35,138 nucleotides of DNA from CAG-1138 sp964495385 (GCA_964495385.1 CAZBVO010000015.1:1-35138); one strand, 5' to 3'. Numbered from the stretch's first letter, positions 24,868-31,366 are shown. The notes: generated from the sequence alone by a model not told the origin. Numbers and translations are program-made.

Positions 24868-24953
24868 GGAAGGTAAATCCAGAAGGTTCTGGAGTAGGAC
24901 TGCTAATCCTTGCGTGGGTTGATATCCATCCATTTCGACTATGGTGCCTTCCT
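24868..24953 (+). tRNA. tRNA-Ser (anticodon GCU)
   Basis: Acceptor GGAAGGT/GCCTTCC, anticodon arm TAGGA-CTGCTAA-TCCTT, long variable arm (about 20 nt) as in Ser, T loop TTCGACT. CCA not encoded; position 8 is A rather than U, slightly odd. Confidence 0.88.
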
Positions 24954-24957
24954 TATT

Positions 24958-24986
24958 TTGAAAAATATAAAAAATTATGATATAAT
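24958..24986 (+). promoter_or_regulatory. Early-type sigma-70 promoter
   Basis: TTGAAA, 17 nt, TATAAT; followed by a 10-bp 5' hairpin TAGAAAAACC/GGTTTTTCTA (24992-25016). Drives the small ORF at 25037 and the tRNAs after it. Confidence 0.88.
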
Positions 24987-25036
24987 GTAGTTAGAAAAAC
25001 CTGAAAGGTTTTTCTACTACAAAGCGAGGGAAAGAT

Positions 25037-25135
25037 ATGAATTATTTAGATGATTTCCTTTGTAGCATTGAAAGTGATGAACTTGCTTCCTTGTATTATA
25101 TCGATTTTGATGAAGAATATGAAGATGTCTTTTAA
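25037..25135 (+). CDS. 32-residue acidic peptide
   Basis: MNYLDDFLCSIESDELASLY ... ends YEDVF. Strongly acidic. Ribosome site GAGGGAAAG precedes ATG. It lies between an early promoter and tRNA-Glu; similar acidic mini-proteins often act as inhibitors or DNA mimics, but this is only a thought. Confidence 0.5.
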   Translation: MNYLDDFLCSIESDELASLYYIDFDEEYEDVF

Positions 25136-25139
25136 ATAT

Positions 25140-25213
25140 GCCCCTATCGTCTATGTTGGCAAGGATATCACCCTCTCACGGTGAAGAGAATCGTTCGACA
25201 CGGTTTAGGGTCA
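25140..25213 (+). tRNA. tRNA-Glu (anticodon CUC)
   Basis: Anticodon arm TCACC-CTCTCAC-GGTGA, T arm AATCG-TTCGACA-CGGTT, acceptor GCCCCTA/TAGGGTC with one mismatch (2-71), A73. Preceded by ATAT. Confidence 0.88.
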
Positions 25214-25330
25214 TAAGGGATAAGATAGTATCTTATTCGGTTGTTCGTAAGGACAACACGGGCTGCCTATGCCAGTAAATAGGAAACCCGGCTGGAGGGG
25301 GTGCGCTTAAAAAATATCCAGCACTTATAT
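25214..25330 (+). ncRNA. Folded spacer, unidentified
   Basis: Hairpins GATAAGA/TCTTATT, GTTGT-tcgtaagg-ACAAC and CGGG-ctg-CCTAT-gccagtaa-ATAGG-aaa-CCCG follow one another, then GCTGGA/TCCAGC encloses the run up to tRNA-Pro. No ORF. Confidence 0.4.
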
Positions 25331-25401
25331 AGAGAACGTGGTGTAAGGGTAGCACGGGAAGTTTGGGACTTTCAGGAGCAGTTCAAATCTGACGTTTTCT
25401 A
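25331..25401 (+). tRNA. tRNA-Pro (anticodon UGG)
   Basis: Acceptor AGAGAAC/GTTTTCT, D stem GTGT/GCAC, anticodon arm GGAAG-TTTGGGA-CTTTC with G37 typical of Pro, T loop TTCAAAT with only three good T-stem pairs, A73. Confidence 0.85.
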
Positions 25402-25506
25402 TGGGTTATTATTAGTTTGTTTTTACCATTTTATTTTTCTTTGCGCACTAAAACTGTGGAGTAGCGCCCACCAGTCGAGGAGTAGTTTTCAGCTCGACAC
25501 TTATAT

Positions 25507-25580
25507 AGTCCAGTAGCCAAGTGGTTAAGGCCCATGACTTTGACTCATGTATCTCGTAGGTTCAAATCCTGCCTGGACTG
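25507..25580 (+). tRNA. tRNA-Gln (anticodon UUG)
   Basis: Acceptor AGTCCAG/CTGGACT, D stem GCCA/AGGC, anticodon arm CATGA-CTTTGAC-TCATG, T arm GTAGG-TTCAAAT-CCTGC, G73. It supplies ordinary CAA decoding beside the CUA tRNA. The 105 nt before it (25402-25506) hold only a GTCGAG/CTCGAC hairpin and an AT-rich stretch. Confidence 0.93.
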
Positions 25581-25698
25581 TTTAGTGTTCATAGTTCCTT
25601 TCTGTTTTACTTTATTTTCTTTTGGCGTAAGCGTTTGCGGTTAGCGCATAAAACCGCGTCTCCCTTATAAAATAATATATAAAAGGATATTGATTAAT

Positions 25699-25980
25699 AT
25701 GATTGAAATTAAAGCTTATGATGATATGGCTCATATGAAGGCTGATGATGTTCTATCTTTTATGAAGGAACAGTCACCCGCAGAAATTGAGGAGTTTAAG
25801 ACTTATTGTAATACTCCCATTACCGTAGAATATAAGGATGGCTCTACCAAGACACGCAATCCTGTATTCTTTGAAATCCGTCGCTGGGTAGTTGATAAGT
25901 ATTTCCCTGAAGCACTTGTAACCAATAGTAATGGCGGCAAGAAAATCCCTTCTCTTCTGGACAGAATTAATCAACTTTAA
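25699..25980 (+). CDS. Hypothetical phage protein
   Basis: 93 residues, IEIKAYDDMAHMKADDVLSF ... RRWVVDKYFPEALVTNSNGGKK. ATG 25699 follows AAAAGGATATTGATTA. No known motif; the aromatic R-R-W-V-V-D-K-Y-F-P segment suggests a compact helical fold. Followed by the hairpin AATGTTTTA-ctacg-TAAAACATT (25979-26001) without a T-run. Confidence 0.7.
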   Translation: MIEIKAYDDMAHMKADDVLSFMKEQSPAEIEEFKTYCNTPITVEYKDGSTKTRNPVFFEIRRWVVDKYFPEALVTNSNGGKKIPSLLDRINQL

Positions 25981-26005
25981 TGTTTTACTACGTAAAACAT
26001 TAATA

Positions 26006-26126
26006 AAGGCACAAACAGCAATTTAATGATTTTTGGAACATAATGTTAAAGGTTCAAATCCTTTCCTCCTGATAGTCAGGAGGTAGCTCAATTGGTAGAA
26101 GCGTATGTATAATTAAAAAGCGCCTT
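26006..26126 (+). ncRNA. ACAGCAAT RNA element A, enclosing a permuted tRNA
   Basis: Basal stem AAGGCAC (26006-26012) pairs with GCGCCTT (26120-26126, one mismatch). Just inside are ACAGCAATTTA (26015) and TTTTGGA (26031), shared with three other elements at 28386, 29715 and 31444. Here the apical part is replaced by a 71-nt tRNA-like permuted domain. Confidence 0.6.
26038..26108 (+). tRNA. Candidate circularly permuted tRNA (3' half before 5' half)
   Basis: The 3' half comes first: ACATA, variable ATGTT, T arm AAAGG-TTCAAAT-CCTTT, acceptor CCTCCTG, A73. After a TAGT linker the 5' half follows: CAGGAGG, TA, D arm GCTC-AATTGGTAG-AAGC, G, TATGT. CAGGAGG/CCTCCTG pair over 7 bp and TATGT/ACATA over 5 bp, so both tRNA stems close perfectly. 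The anticodon loop is split at the outer ends, so the anticodon cannot be read. It could be a permuted gene, a tRNA mimic or joined fragments. Confidence 0.6.
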
Positions 26127-26229
26127 GAAATGGCTACGCCGTTCCTAAAACTGCGACTTATCGTCGCTGGGTCATACAGTTTTTTCACAGTCCGTAAGGA
26201 TGCGTTTTTAAGTATGGCTTTTATATACT

Positions 26230-26301
26230 GCGGAGTAGAGAAGCGGTTATCTCGCCACCCTCATAAGGTGGAGAACGATGGTTCAAATCCATCCTCTCGC
26301 A
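26230..26301 (+). tRNA. tRNA-Met (anticodon CAU)
   Basis: D stem GAGA/TCTC, anticodon arm CCACC-CTCATAA-GGTGG, T arm GATGG-TTCAAAT-CCATC, A73. The acceptor pairs GCGGAG with CTCTCGC only if one T is bulged. Its overall shape recalls initiator tRNA. Identity could also be Ile with modified C34. The spacer 26127-26229 folds AATGGC/GCCGTT and AAAACTG/CAGTTTT with an inner GCGAC/GTCGC. Confidence 0.8.
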
Positions 26302-26541
26302 ATAAGTTTTCATAATGAAAACTCCTTTGTATTTATTGTGCTGACCAAAACATATATGTCATAAAACTATGTTGTCTCATCGTAACTGCGAAATTGGCGG
26401 TTATCCATCAAGAGCGATAATCCTGGGTAGAGTTACGGAAATCCCAGATATAAAGTCTATCAAGTAATTGATGGCAGGGGGTAGCATAAGGCAACCCGCA
26501 AGGTTAGCGTTTATGGAGTAAATGAACGATAGCCTTTATAT
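26302..26541 (+). ncRNA. Candidate multi-stem structured RNA, no ORF
   Basis: AACTGC-gaaattg-GCGGTT hairpin, then CCATCAA/TTGATGG (about 26407/26466) enclosing CTGGG-tagagttacggaaat-CCCAG, then GGGT/ACCC. AAGGTTA/TAGCCTT leads into tRNA-Thr with spacer TATAT. I considered a group I intron but found no convincing P7/S motif pair. Confidence 0.45.
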
Positions 26542-26625
26542 GCAGGCGTCCCATAGTTGGTCGATTGGAACGGTCTTGTAAGCCGTCGGCGTAAGCCCAC
26601 GTGAGTTCAAATCTCACCGCCTGCT
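26542..26625 (+). tRNA. tRNA with anticodon UGU (Thr) and long variable arm
   Basis: Perfect acceptor GCAGGCG/CGCCTGC, anticodon arm ACGGT-CTTGTAA-GCCGT, T arm GTGAG-TTCAAAT-CTCAC. The variable region (about 14 nt) forms GGC-gtaa-GCC, unusual because Thr tRNAs are class I. Discriminator is U. It may decode ACA with Thr, or be charged by a class II synthetase system. Confidence 0.85.
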
Positions 26626-26658
26626 TTGTAAAAGAAAAAGATTGAAAGGAAGATTTCA

Positions 26659-27477
26659 ATGGATAATACTGAAAGAGCATTCGGAGCAATTTTTAGCCCT
26701 CCTGATGTTCGTGATTATAAACTAACTTGCGCTAAAAGCACGGTTTAGATTTTCCCTGAAGAGTTTGAGCTGAAGATGCGGCGAGTGAAGAATTAGTTAT
26801 CGACAGGAAGTTGTGTCGCGCACTCTCTATCTTCAATTCTTGAGTATTATAATTATACTCAAAATAATGATGATACCGAATTGAGCATTGGTTACATTTA
26901 TGGCAATCGCCGCAAGACTTCTTATAAGGGCGAAGGATTGGTTATGCGTGATGCTCTGGCTACAATTAAGCAATATGGCGATTGTAGTAAGGCTTTATTT
27001 CCTTACAATGAAGAAGTGCCGAAAGCTATTAAGCTTTTTGAGGCCCAAGGAGACGCCCTTTATCCCGTGGCCCAGCCGCATCACATCAGCGAATATGTGC
27101 GCTTGACTGACGCTAATTCTATTAAGTTGGCTCTTATGGCTGGTTTCCCCGTTACGATTGCTTTGAATTGGTATAATGATATGGAAGTTGACGAGAATGG
27201 CATTCTTGCTTCTGACTTTAAGGAAAAAGATTATGCCGGGGGACACTGCACCACACTTGTTGGGTGGGATAAGAGCGGCTGGAAGGTTCTAAACTCTTGG
27301 GGAACTGACTGGGGTAACGAAGGTTATTTCATCTGGCCTTATGAGTATTCAATCGAAGAGGCGTGGGGCGTTGTTGACAACGAAGTCGAAGGCATTATTG
27401 TTAAAAAGCCTTACAAGTCCAAGCCCGGTAAATGGTTCGCTAAAATTGTAAATAAGATTAGAAGTTTATTTAATTGA
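26659..27477 (+). CDS. Papain-like (C1) cysteine protease, two recoded TAG
   Basis: 272 residues. VKN-Q-LSTGSCVAHSLSSILEYY holds the catalytic Cys52, with Gln46 six residues before it, exactly the papain oxyanion-hole Gln; it is encoded by TAG (26794). The first TAG is at 26746. AGGHCTTLVGWD gives His196 and VLNSWGTDWGNEGYF gives Asn212 and the canonical NSWG-x2-WG-x2-GYF block. No signal peptide is visible. It could process virion proteins, attack host proteins or mature a peptide. The C-terminus is basic. Start after GAAAGGAAG. Confidence 0.93.
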
Positions 27478-27523
27478 GAAAGAGGTAAACCTCTTTCTCT
27501 AACCAAAAGAAAGAGGTTTGTTT
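27476..27523 (+). promoter_or_regulatory. Hairpin that can sequester the next ribosome site
   Basis: GAGAAAGAGG-taaa-CCTCTTTCTC (27476-27499) is followed by a second AGAAAGAGG (27510-27518) that serves as the ribosome site for 27524. CCTCTTTCT can pair with either copy, so translation of the next gene may depend on which partner is free. Confidence 0.45.
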
Positions 27524-27850
27524 ATGAGTAAGTATAATTTTTATTATGATGATAAGAATGCTATAATTTGCACTTCTCATTATGCTGGTAAGGTTGTGCG
27601 CGCTGTGGCCAAGTGTCATCCTAATGATAAGTTTGATTGGGAGCAGGGTTGCGCGCTTGCACAGGCTCGTTGTGATGTTAAAATTGCGACTAAGCGCAAG
27701 AATAGAGCAAGAATGAAGTTCGCTGAAGCTTGTAAGCGATTTGAAGAGGCTAAGGAATATATGGATAATATGCGGCAGTATTTTGCAGATGCTATCAATG
27801 GAGTTGATGCGGCAACTGTGAAACTGATGAACCTTGAAGAAGAACTTTGA
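27524..27850 (+). CDS. Conserved phage protein, helical
   Basis: 108 residues. YNFYYDDKNAIICTSHYAGK, then VVRAVAKCHPNDKFDWEQGC, then a long basic/acidic helix with Ala/Arg heptads. The strand-CTS-x-AGK-x-V-R-x-V-A-K-C layout recurs in small Firmicutes-phage proteins. Function unknown. Its end overlaps the GAGAGGC/GCCTCTC hairpin before tRNA-Ser. Confidence 0.75.
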   Translation: MSKYNFYYDDKNAIICTSHYAGKVVRAVAKCHPNDKFDWEQGCALAQARCDVKIATKRKNRARMKFAEACKRFEEAKEYMDNMRQYFADAINGVDAATVKLMNLEEEL

Positions 27851-27870
27851 GAGGCCATGCCTCTCTTTAT

Positions 27871-27959
27871 GGCGCATCATCTCACCCGGCGGTGAGCACC
27901 GTCTTGAAAGCGGTTGGTAGGGTTCGTAGCCCTATGGGGGTCGGCACCTCGGTGCGCCG
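27871..27959 (+). tRNA. tRNA-Ser (anticodon UGA), atypical T loop
   Basis: Acceptor GGCGCAT/GTGCGCC, D stem CTCAC/GTGAG, anticodon arm ACCGT-CTTGAAA-GCGGT, long variable arm TAGGG-ttcgtag-CCCTA, G73. The T loop is GTCGGCA instead of TTCRANY. Preceded by GAGAGGC-cat-GCCTCTC and TTTAT. Confidence 0.8.
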
Positions 27960-27971
27960 TTTCGTTTTTAT

Positions 27972-27991
27972 GTTGGTCGAAAAAGACCAAC
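27972..27991 (+). terminator. Hairpin terminator (weak U-run)
   Basis: GTTGGTC-gaaaaa-GACCAAC followed by TTTACCTTCCCTTTTT. It separates tRNA-Ser from the next gene. Confidence 0.5.
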
Positions 27992-28033
27992 TTTACCTTC
28001 CCTTTTTGGAATAATAAAAAAGGAGGAATAATA

Positions 28034-28324
28034 ATGTATAAAAAATTAAACCAGATTATTCCTGGTGTATATAATTTTATTGCTGATGATATTGAAAGTG
28101 CGCAGCATATTCCAGTAGATAGCAAAGCAGGGATGATGGGCAGCGAATGCTATGTCATTTCTGAACAACAGAATTATGTGCTTGGCAGTGGCTCTACTTG
28201 GTATAGTAAGGCCGGTGAAGGTAGTTTTGAGTGCACTTGCGGCGATATAATGCCCGAAAGCACAATCTGGACCCCTATCGACCCCGCAGTTGCGGCCGCA
28301 CGAAAAAAGAATTTGAAAAAATAA
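28034..28324 (+). CDS. Small hypothetical protein (beta-rich)
   Basis: 96 residues: LNQIIPGVYNFIADDIESAQ, HIPVDSKAGMMGSECYVISE, STWYSKAGEGSF, basic tail with Ala triplet. The layout (short strand-rich domain with a WYS/W-x-K ending) resembles small phage head or tail accessory proteins. AAGGAGGA ribosome site. Its stop overlaps the next promoter's -35 region. Confidence 0.7.
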   Translation: MYKKLNQIIPGVYNFIADDIESAQHIPVDSKAGMMGSECYVISEQQNYVLGSGSTWYSKAGEGSFECTCGDIMPESTIWTPIDPAVAAARKKNLKK

Positions 28325-28341
28325 AAAATTTATGGTATAAT
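28313..28341 (+). promoter_or_regulatory. Promoter of the suppressor-tRNA unit
   Basis: TTGAAA, 17 nt, TATAAT with TGG. Early-type box, so the CUA tRNA may be expressed from the start of infection. Confidence 0.88.
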
Positions 28342-28385
28342 ATATATACAATAAATGAGTTATAGAAAATAATTCATTATATTAA

Positions 28386-28445
28386 GGCTCACACAGCAAT
28401 TTAATAAAACATTTATATTGGGCGTAAATAAGTTTTAATTGAGCC
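28386..28445 (+). ncRNA. ACAGCAAT RNA element B
   Basis: GGCTCA (28386) pairs with TGAGCC (28440). Inside: ACAGCAATTTA, inner pairing ATTTA/TAAAT and GTTTTAATT, apical TATTGG. Followed at once by TTGAGCGGC-ttt-GCCGCTCAA and ATAT before the CUA tRNA. Confidence 0.6.
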
Positions 28446-28470
28446 TTGAGCGGCTTTGCCGCTCAAATAT

Positions 28471-28565
28471 TGCCCCGTATTCTAATGGTCAAGAATGCAG
28501 TCTCTAAAACTGTCGGAAGCGCACCTCTGAAGTGTGATATGTAGGTTCGAGTCCTACCGGGGCAG
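28471..28565 (+). tRNA. Amber-decoding tRNA (anticodon CUA)
   Basis: Acceptor TGCCCCG/CGGGGCA with U1-A72, D stem TTCT/AGAA, anticodon arm GCAGT-CTCTAAA-ACTGT (anticodon 28504-28506), T arm GTAGG-TTCGAGT-CCTAC, G73. The U1-A72, G2-C71 and G73 features and U35-A37-A38 resemble GlnRS identity elements. A 27-nt variable region with CGCAC/GTGTG is unusual for Gln and recalls class II tRNAs. It is the cognate decoder for the in-frame TAGs. Confidence 0.93.
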
Positions 28566-28572
28566 TCATAGT

Positions 28573-28640
28573 AAAGCAGAGGATAGAACAGAGTAATTAA
28601 CTGTTTGACAAGAGTAGTCCTTTCTCTTCCTCTTTGCTTT
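28573..28640 (+). ncRNA. ACAAGAGTA RNA element 1
   Basis: Outer stem AAAGCA-GAGGA (28573) with TCCTC-tt-TGCTTT (28628); inside ATAG, hairpin AACAG/CTGTT, then ACAAGAGTA (28608) and a pyrimidine tract. The same order with different stem sequences occurs at 29879-29939. It lies between the CUA tRNA and the GIY-YIG gene; a T-rich tail suggests leader or terminator function. Confidence 0.55.
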
Positions 28641-28669
28641 ATTTTTAAAAGGACAGAAAGGATAAAAAT

Positions 28670-29647
28670 ATGTCTTGTGGAATTTATAAAATTACAAATT
28701 AGCTAAATGGGCATTCTTATATTGGATAGTCAATTTATATTGAAGGTAGATGGAATCAAGAAAAAAGACGAGCTTTTAATGAAAATAGCTCTGAATATGA
28801 AAAAACTTTGAGTCAAGCTTTTAGAAAATATGGTATAGAAAATTTTACTTTTGAAATATTGGAAGAATGTGAACCATCTGAACTTGATGAAAAAGAAATT
28901 TATTATATTTCTTTTTATGATACTTATTTTAATGGATATAATGAAACTACCGGTGGGCAAGGAGGTCTCAATAGTTGTATAAAAATATCTAAAGAACAAA
29001 TATTAGAAATCTATAATTTGTTATTAAATAGTGATATTTCTCAAAATGATATTGCTAAAAAGTATAATGTAGGTTATGATGTAATTTCTAACATTAATTA
29101 GGGGAAAAGTCGTAGATTAGATGGTTATATTTTTCCTTTAAGAAAATATAAAAAAGAATATTTTTGTATAGACTGTGGAGTTGAAGTCAGTTAGCCTGGT
29201 GTTTTACGATGTAATAAATGTCGTGGTATGATTTAGCGTAAGGTAAAACGTCCTGATAAAGAAACTTTATTTAAGCTTTTATCTGAAAATGAAGGTAATT
29301 TTACTAAAATTGGACGGTAGTTTGAAGTTACTGATAATACAATAAGAAAATGGTGTAAAGCTTATCACTTACCTTATCATTCAAAAGATTATATTATTGA
29401 AGGTCAAACAATAACAAAGTATAATGGTAAAACTACCAAAGATTTAAAAGCAGCTAAACAGTTAGATAAAACAACTTTAAAAGAATTAAATCAATTTATA
29501 AGTATTGCCGAAGCAGGAAGATATATAAAAGAACAGAATCAATTGACCGCTTTACCACAAAGTATAGCTGGTAAAATTGGAGAAGCTTGTAGAGGTATTC
29601 AAAAAACTGCTTATGGTTATATTTGGAAATTTGTTGAAGATGCTTAA
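28670..29647 (+). CDS. GIY-YIG homing endonuclease, six recoded TAG
   Basis: 325 residues with TAG as Gln. GIYKITNQLNGHSYIGQSIY is the GIY-YIG catalytic start; both Gln come from TAG and the second is the family's YIGQS. RW and the catalytic E follow, then QILEIYNLLLNSDISQNDIA (HTH). A zinc ribbon (CIDCGVEVSQPGVLRCNKC) and a second HTH (NFTKIGRQFEVTDNTIRKWC) come next, where Gln is again normal. Possibly a mobile gene associated with the tRNA array. RBS AGAAAGGA. Confidence 0.92.
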
Positions 29648-29648
29648 T

Positions 29649-29699
29649 TTGAAAAAAGAAAAAATTTATGCGAGCAAAGCTCGCTGGCGAAGCCATAAT
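29649..29699 (+). promoter_or_regulatory. Early promoter interrupted by a GC-rich hairpin
   Basis: TTGAAA and AAAAAATTTATG of the early box are separated from CATAAT by 23 extra bases (29671-29693) containing GCGAGC-aaa-GCTCGC. Spacing between hexamers is 39 nt, so the promoter should be inactive. Confidence 0.5.
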
Positions 29700-29714
29700 A
29701 TTTATATAAAGTAA

Positions 29715-29772
29715 GACACATACAGCAATCTTTAAATTAACAATTGGTTATTGGATAAAATTGAAATGTGTC
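29715..29772 (+). ncRNA. ACAGCAAT RNA element C
   Basis: GACACAT (29715) pairs with ATGTGTC (29766); ACAGCAATCTTTA directly inside; apical TTATTGGAT. Followed by GTGCGC-tttca-GCGCAC and TGATAT before tRNA-Leu. Confidence 0.6.
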
Positions 29773-29797
29773 TTGTGCGCTTTCAGCGCACTGATAT

Positions 29798-29874
29798 GGC
29801 CGCATAACCCAACAGGCAGAGGTAGTAGACTTAAAATCTATTCAGTGTGGATTCGAATTCCACTGCGGCTACCA
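29798..29874 (+). tRNA. tRNA-Leu-like (anticodon UAA) with short variable arm
   Basis: Acceptor GGCCGCA/TGCGGCT, anticodon arm GTAGA-CTTAAAA-TCTAT, variable loop only TCAGT, T arm GTGGA-TTCGAAT-TCCAC, A73 and encoded CCA. Leu tRNAs normally have a long variable arm, so the amino acid is inferred from the anticodon only. Confidence 0.85.
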
Positions 29875-29878
29875 ACAA

Positions 29879-29939
29879 GTAAAAGGGATAGGATAAGGTC
29901 GCTCCTTATCTAACAAGAGTATCGTTCCTCTTCCCTTAC
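29879..29939 (+). ncRNA. ACAAGAGTA RNA element 2
   Basis: Outer stem GTAA-aa-GGGA (29879) with TCCCTTAC (29932), inner ATAG, hairpin GATAAGG-tcgct-CCTTATC, then ACAAGAGTA (29913) and CTCTTCC. Same layout as 28573-28640 with compensating stem changes. Confidence 0.55.
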
Positions 29940-29948
29940 GCTTATTTT

Positions 29949-30569
29949 ATGAACGATAGAAAGAACGATAAATATATGACTATTCAAGATATTTATGATG
30001 AAAATGAATATCGATTACAAAAATGTATAAATATTCGTAATCTTCTTCAAAATCTTCCAAAAGATGAAGAAGTTTGGAAATGCGGTAATGGGTATCTTTT
30101 TTATAACGCTATTGCTAATTTAACCGCACAGTCTAAAGCGCCTCTTGGTGAAAAGTTTCTTTGTTATCAATTAGGCTATGAACGTGTTTCCGCAAATAAA
30201 AATTGTGGTGATGCTATTGATAATGTAGGAAACATTTATGAGTTTAAAAACTCCTTTACAAATAAAGGAAATAATTTAAATATTCGGCAGATTAGACTTT
30301 GGCAACCTATTAATTATTATTATTGTATTTATATTAATGAAGAAGAACTTGAGAATAGTTTGTTCTTTATTTTAACTAAAGAACAGATGATTGAAGAAGT
30401 TGCTCTTTGTGGTGGATACACTCACGGCACTGTAGAAGCTAATAAAAATAATCAGAATAAAGAATATTCAATTACTATTTCTGTTAAAGGCAGTAATGAG
30501 AAATTAAATAGGTGGAAAGAAAAGTATCTTTCTAATGAATTAAAAGAGAAAGTTTTAGGAGGTAATTAA
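29949..30569 (+). CDS. PD-(D/E)xK restriction endonuclease-like protein (cassette 2)
   Basis: 206 residues. CGDAIDNVGNIYEFKNSFTN gives the D...E-x-K core of PD-(D/E)xK nucleases; LGEKFLCYQLGYERV precedes it and NIRQIRLWQPINYYYCIYI follows. The ATG at 29949 lies directly after RNA element 2 without a ribosome site. ATG 29976 (MTIQDIYDEN) has AGAAAGAACGA before it and may be the real start. The paired methyltransferase begins 2 nt after the stop. It likely cleaves unmodified DNA. Confidence 0.8.
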   Translation: MNDRKNDKYMTIQDIYDENEYRLQKCINIRNLLQNLPKDEEVWKCGNGYLFYNAIANLTAQSKAPLGEKFLCYQLGYERVSANKNCGDAIDNVGNIYEFKNSFTNKGNNLNIRQIRLWQPINYYYCIYINEEELENSLFFILTKEQMIEEVALCGGYTHGTVEANKNNQNKEYSITISVKGSNEKLNRWKEKYLSNELKEKVLGGN

Positions 30570-30571
30570 AA

Positions 30572-31348
30572 ATGGGTTTGGATAAGTTTTATACTCAACG
30601 CTAGATTGCCGCTGAATGTATTCAATTAATTCCTGAAATTGATACTTATGATTTAATCATTGAACCAAGCGCGGGAACGGGTAGTTTTAGTTCATAGGTC
30701 AATTGCGTTGCTTATGATTTAGAGCCTGCGGTCGCAGGTATTATTCAACAAGATTGGCTAACAGTAAAGCCTTTTGAAGCGAAGCATATTCTTGTATTAG
30801 GTAATCCTCCTTTTGGACCTCGTTCTTCTGTTGCGAAGCAATTTATTAAGCATAGTAGAACAATTGGAGCGGAAACTATCGCTTTTATTTTGCCTGATAC
30901 TTTTAGTAAATTAACTAATCAATCTAAAGCATTATTTCCTGAAAATTGGAGTTTAATAGTTGAACATAAATTATCTGATTGTAATTTTAAATTAGAAGAT
31001 GGTAAAAATTATTATGTTCCTTGCTCTTTTTATGTTTGGACTAAACGAAAAAGTGAAATTAATTTACGTCAAGTAAAAGTCTCTCCAACTAATGACTTTA
31101 TATTTTTACCAAGAGGGAGTAAAGAAGCAGACTTTAGTATTAATGGTAATTCTGGAAAAGTAAAAGAAATTAAAGATATTACTAATCCTAAATCTGAGCA
31201 TTATATAAAGGCAGAAGATAAAAGCGTGGAAGAATTAAAAGATATTTTTTCTAAAATTGATTATACTGCTTTATCTTCTGTTAATGGCGGAAATTATTGG
31301 TTGGGACAACAAGATATATTAAAAGCATATAATAATTATTTAAAATAA
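30572..31348 (+). CDS. Adenine-specific DNA methyltransferase 2, two recoded TAG
   Basis: 258 residues with TAG at 30602 and 30695 as Gln. IIEPSAGTGSF (motif I), CVAYDLEP (motif II), LVLGNPPFGPRSSVAKQFI (motif IV NPPF), TIAFILPDTF. Very similar order and wording to the gene at 22633. Start ATG after TAGGAGG. It should protect sites cut by the upstream nuclease. Confidence 0.88.
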
Positions 31349-31366
31349 GCGGCATTAGCCGCATAT

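Noticed and set aside
26130..26315. Short plus-strand ORF overlapping tRNA-Met
   Set aside because: It runs through a clear tRNA and has no ribosome site.
26302..26541. Group I intron in the tRNA zone
   Set aside because: Some S-like text (GATATAAAGTC) occurs, but no matching R/P7 partner, P3-P8 or flanking tRNA halves in the right order.
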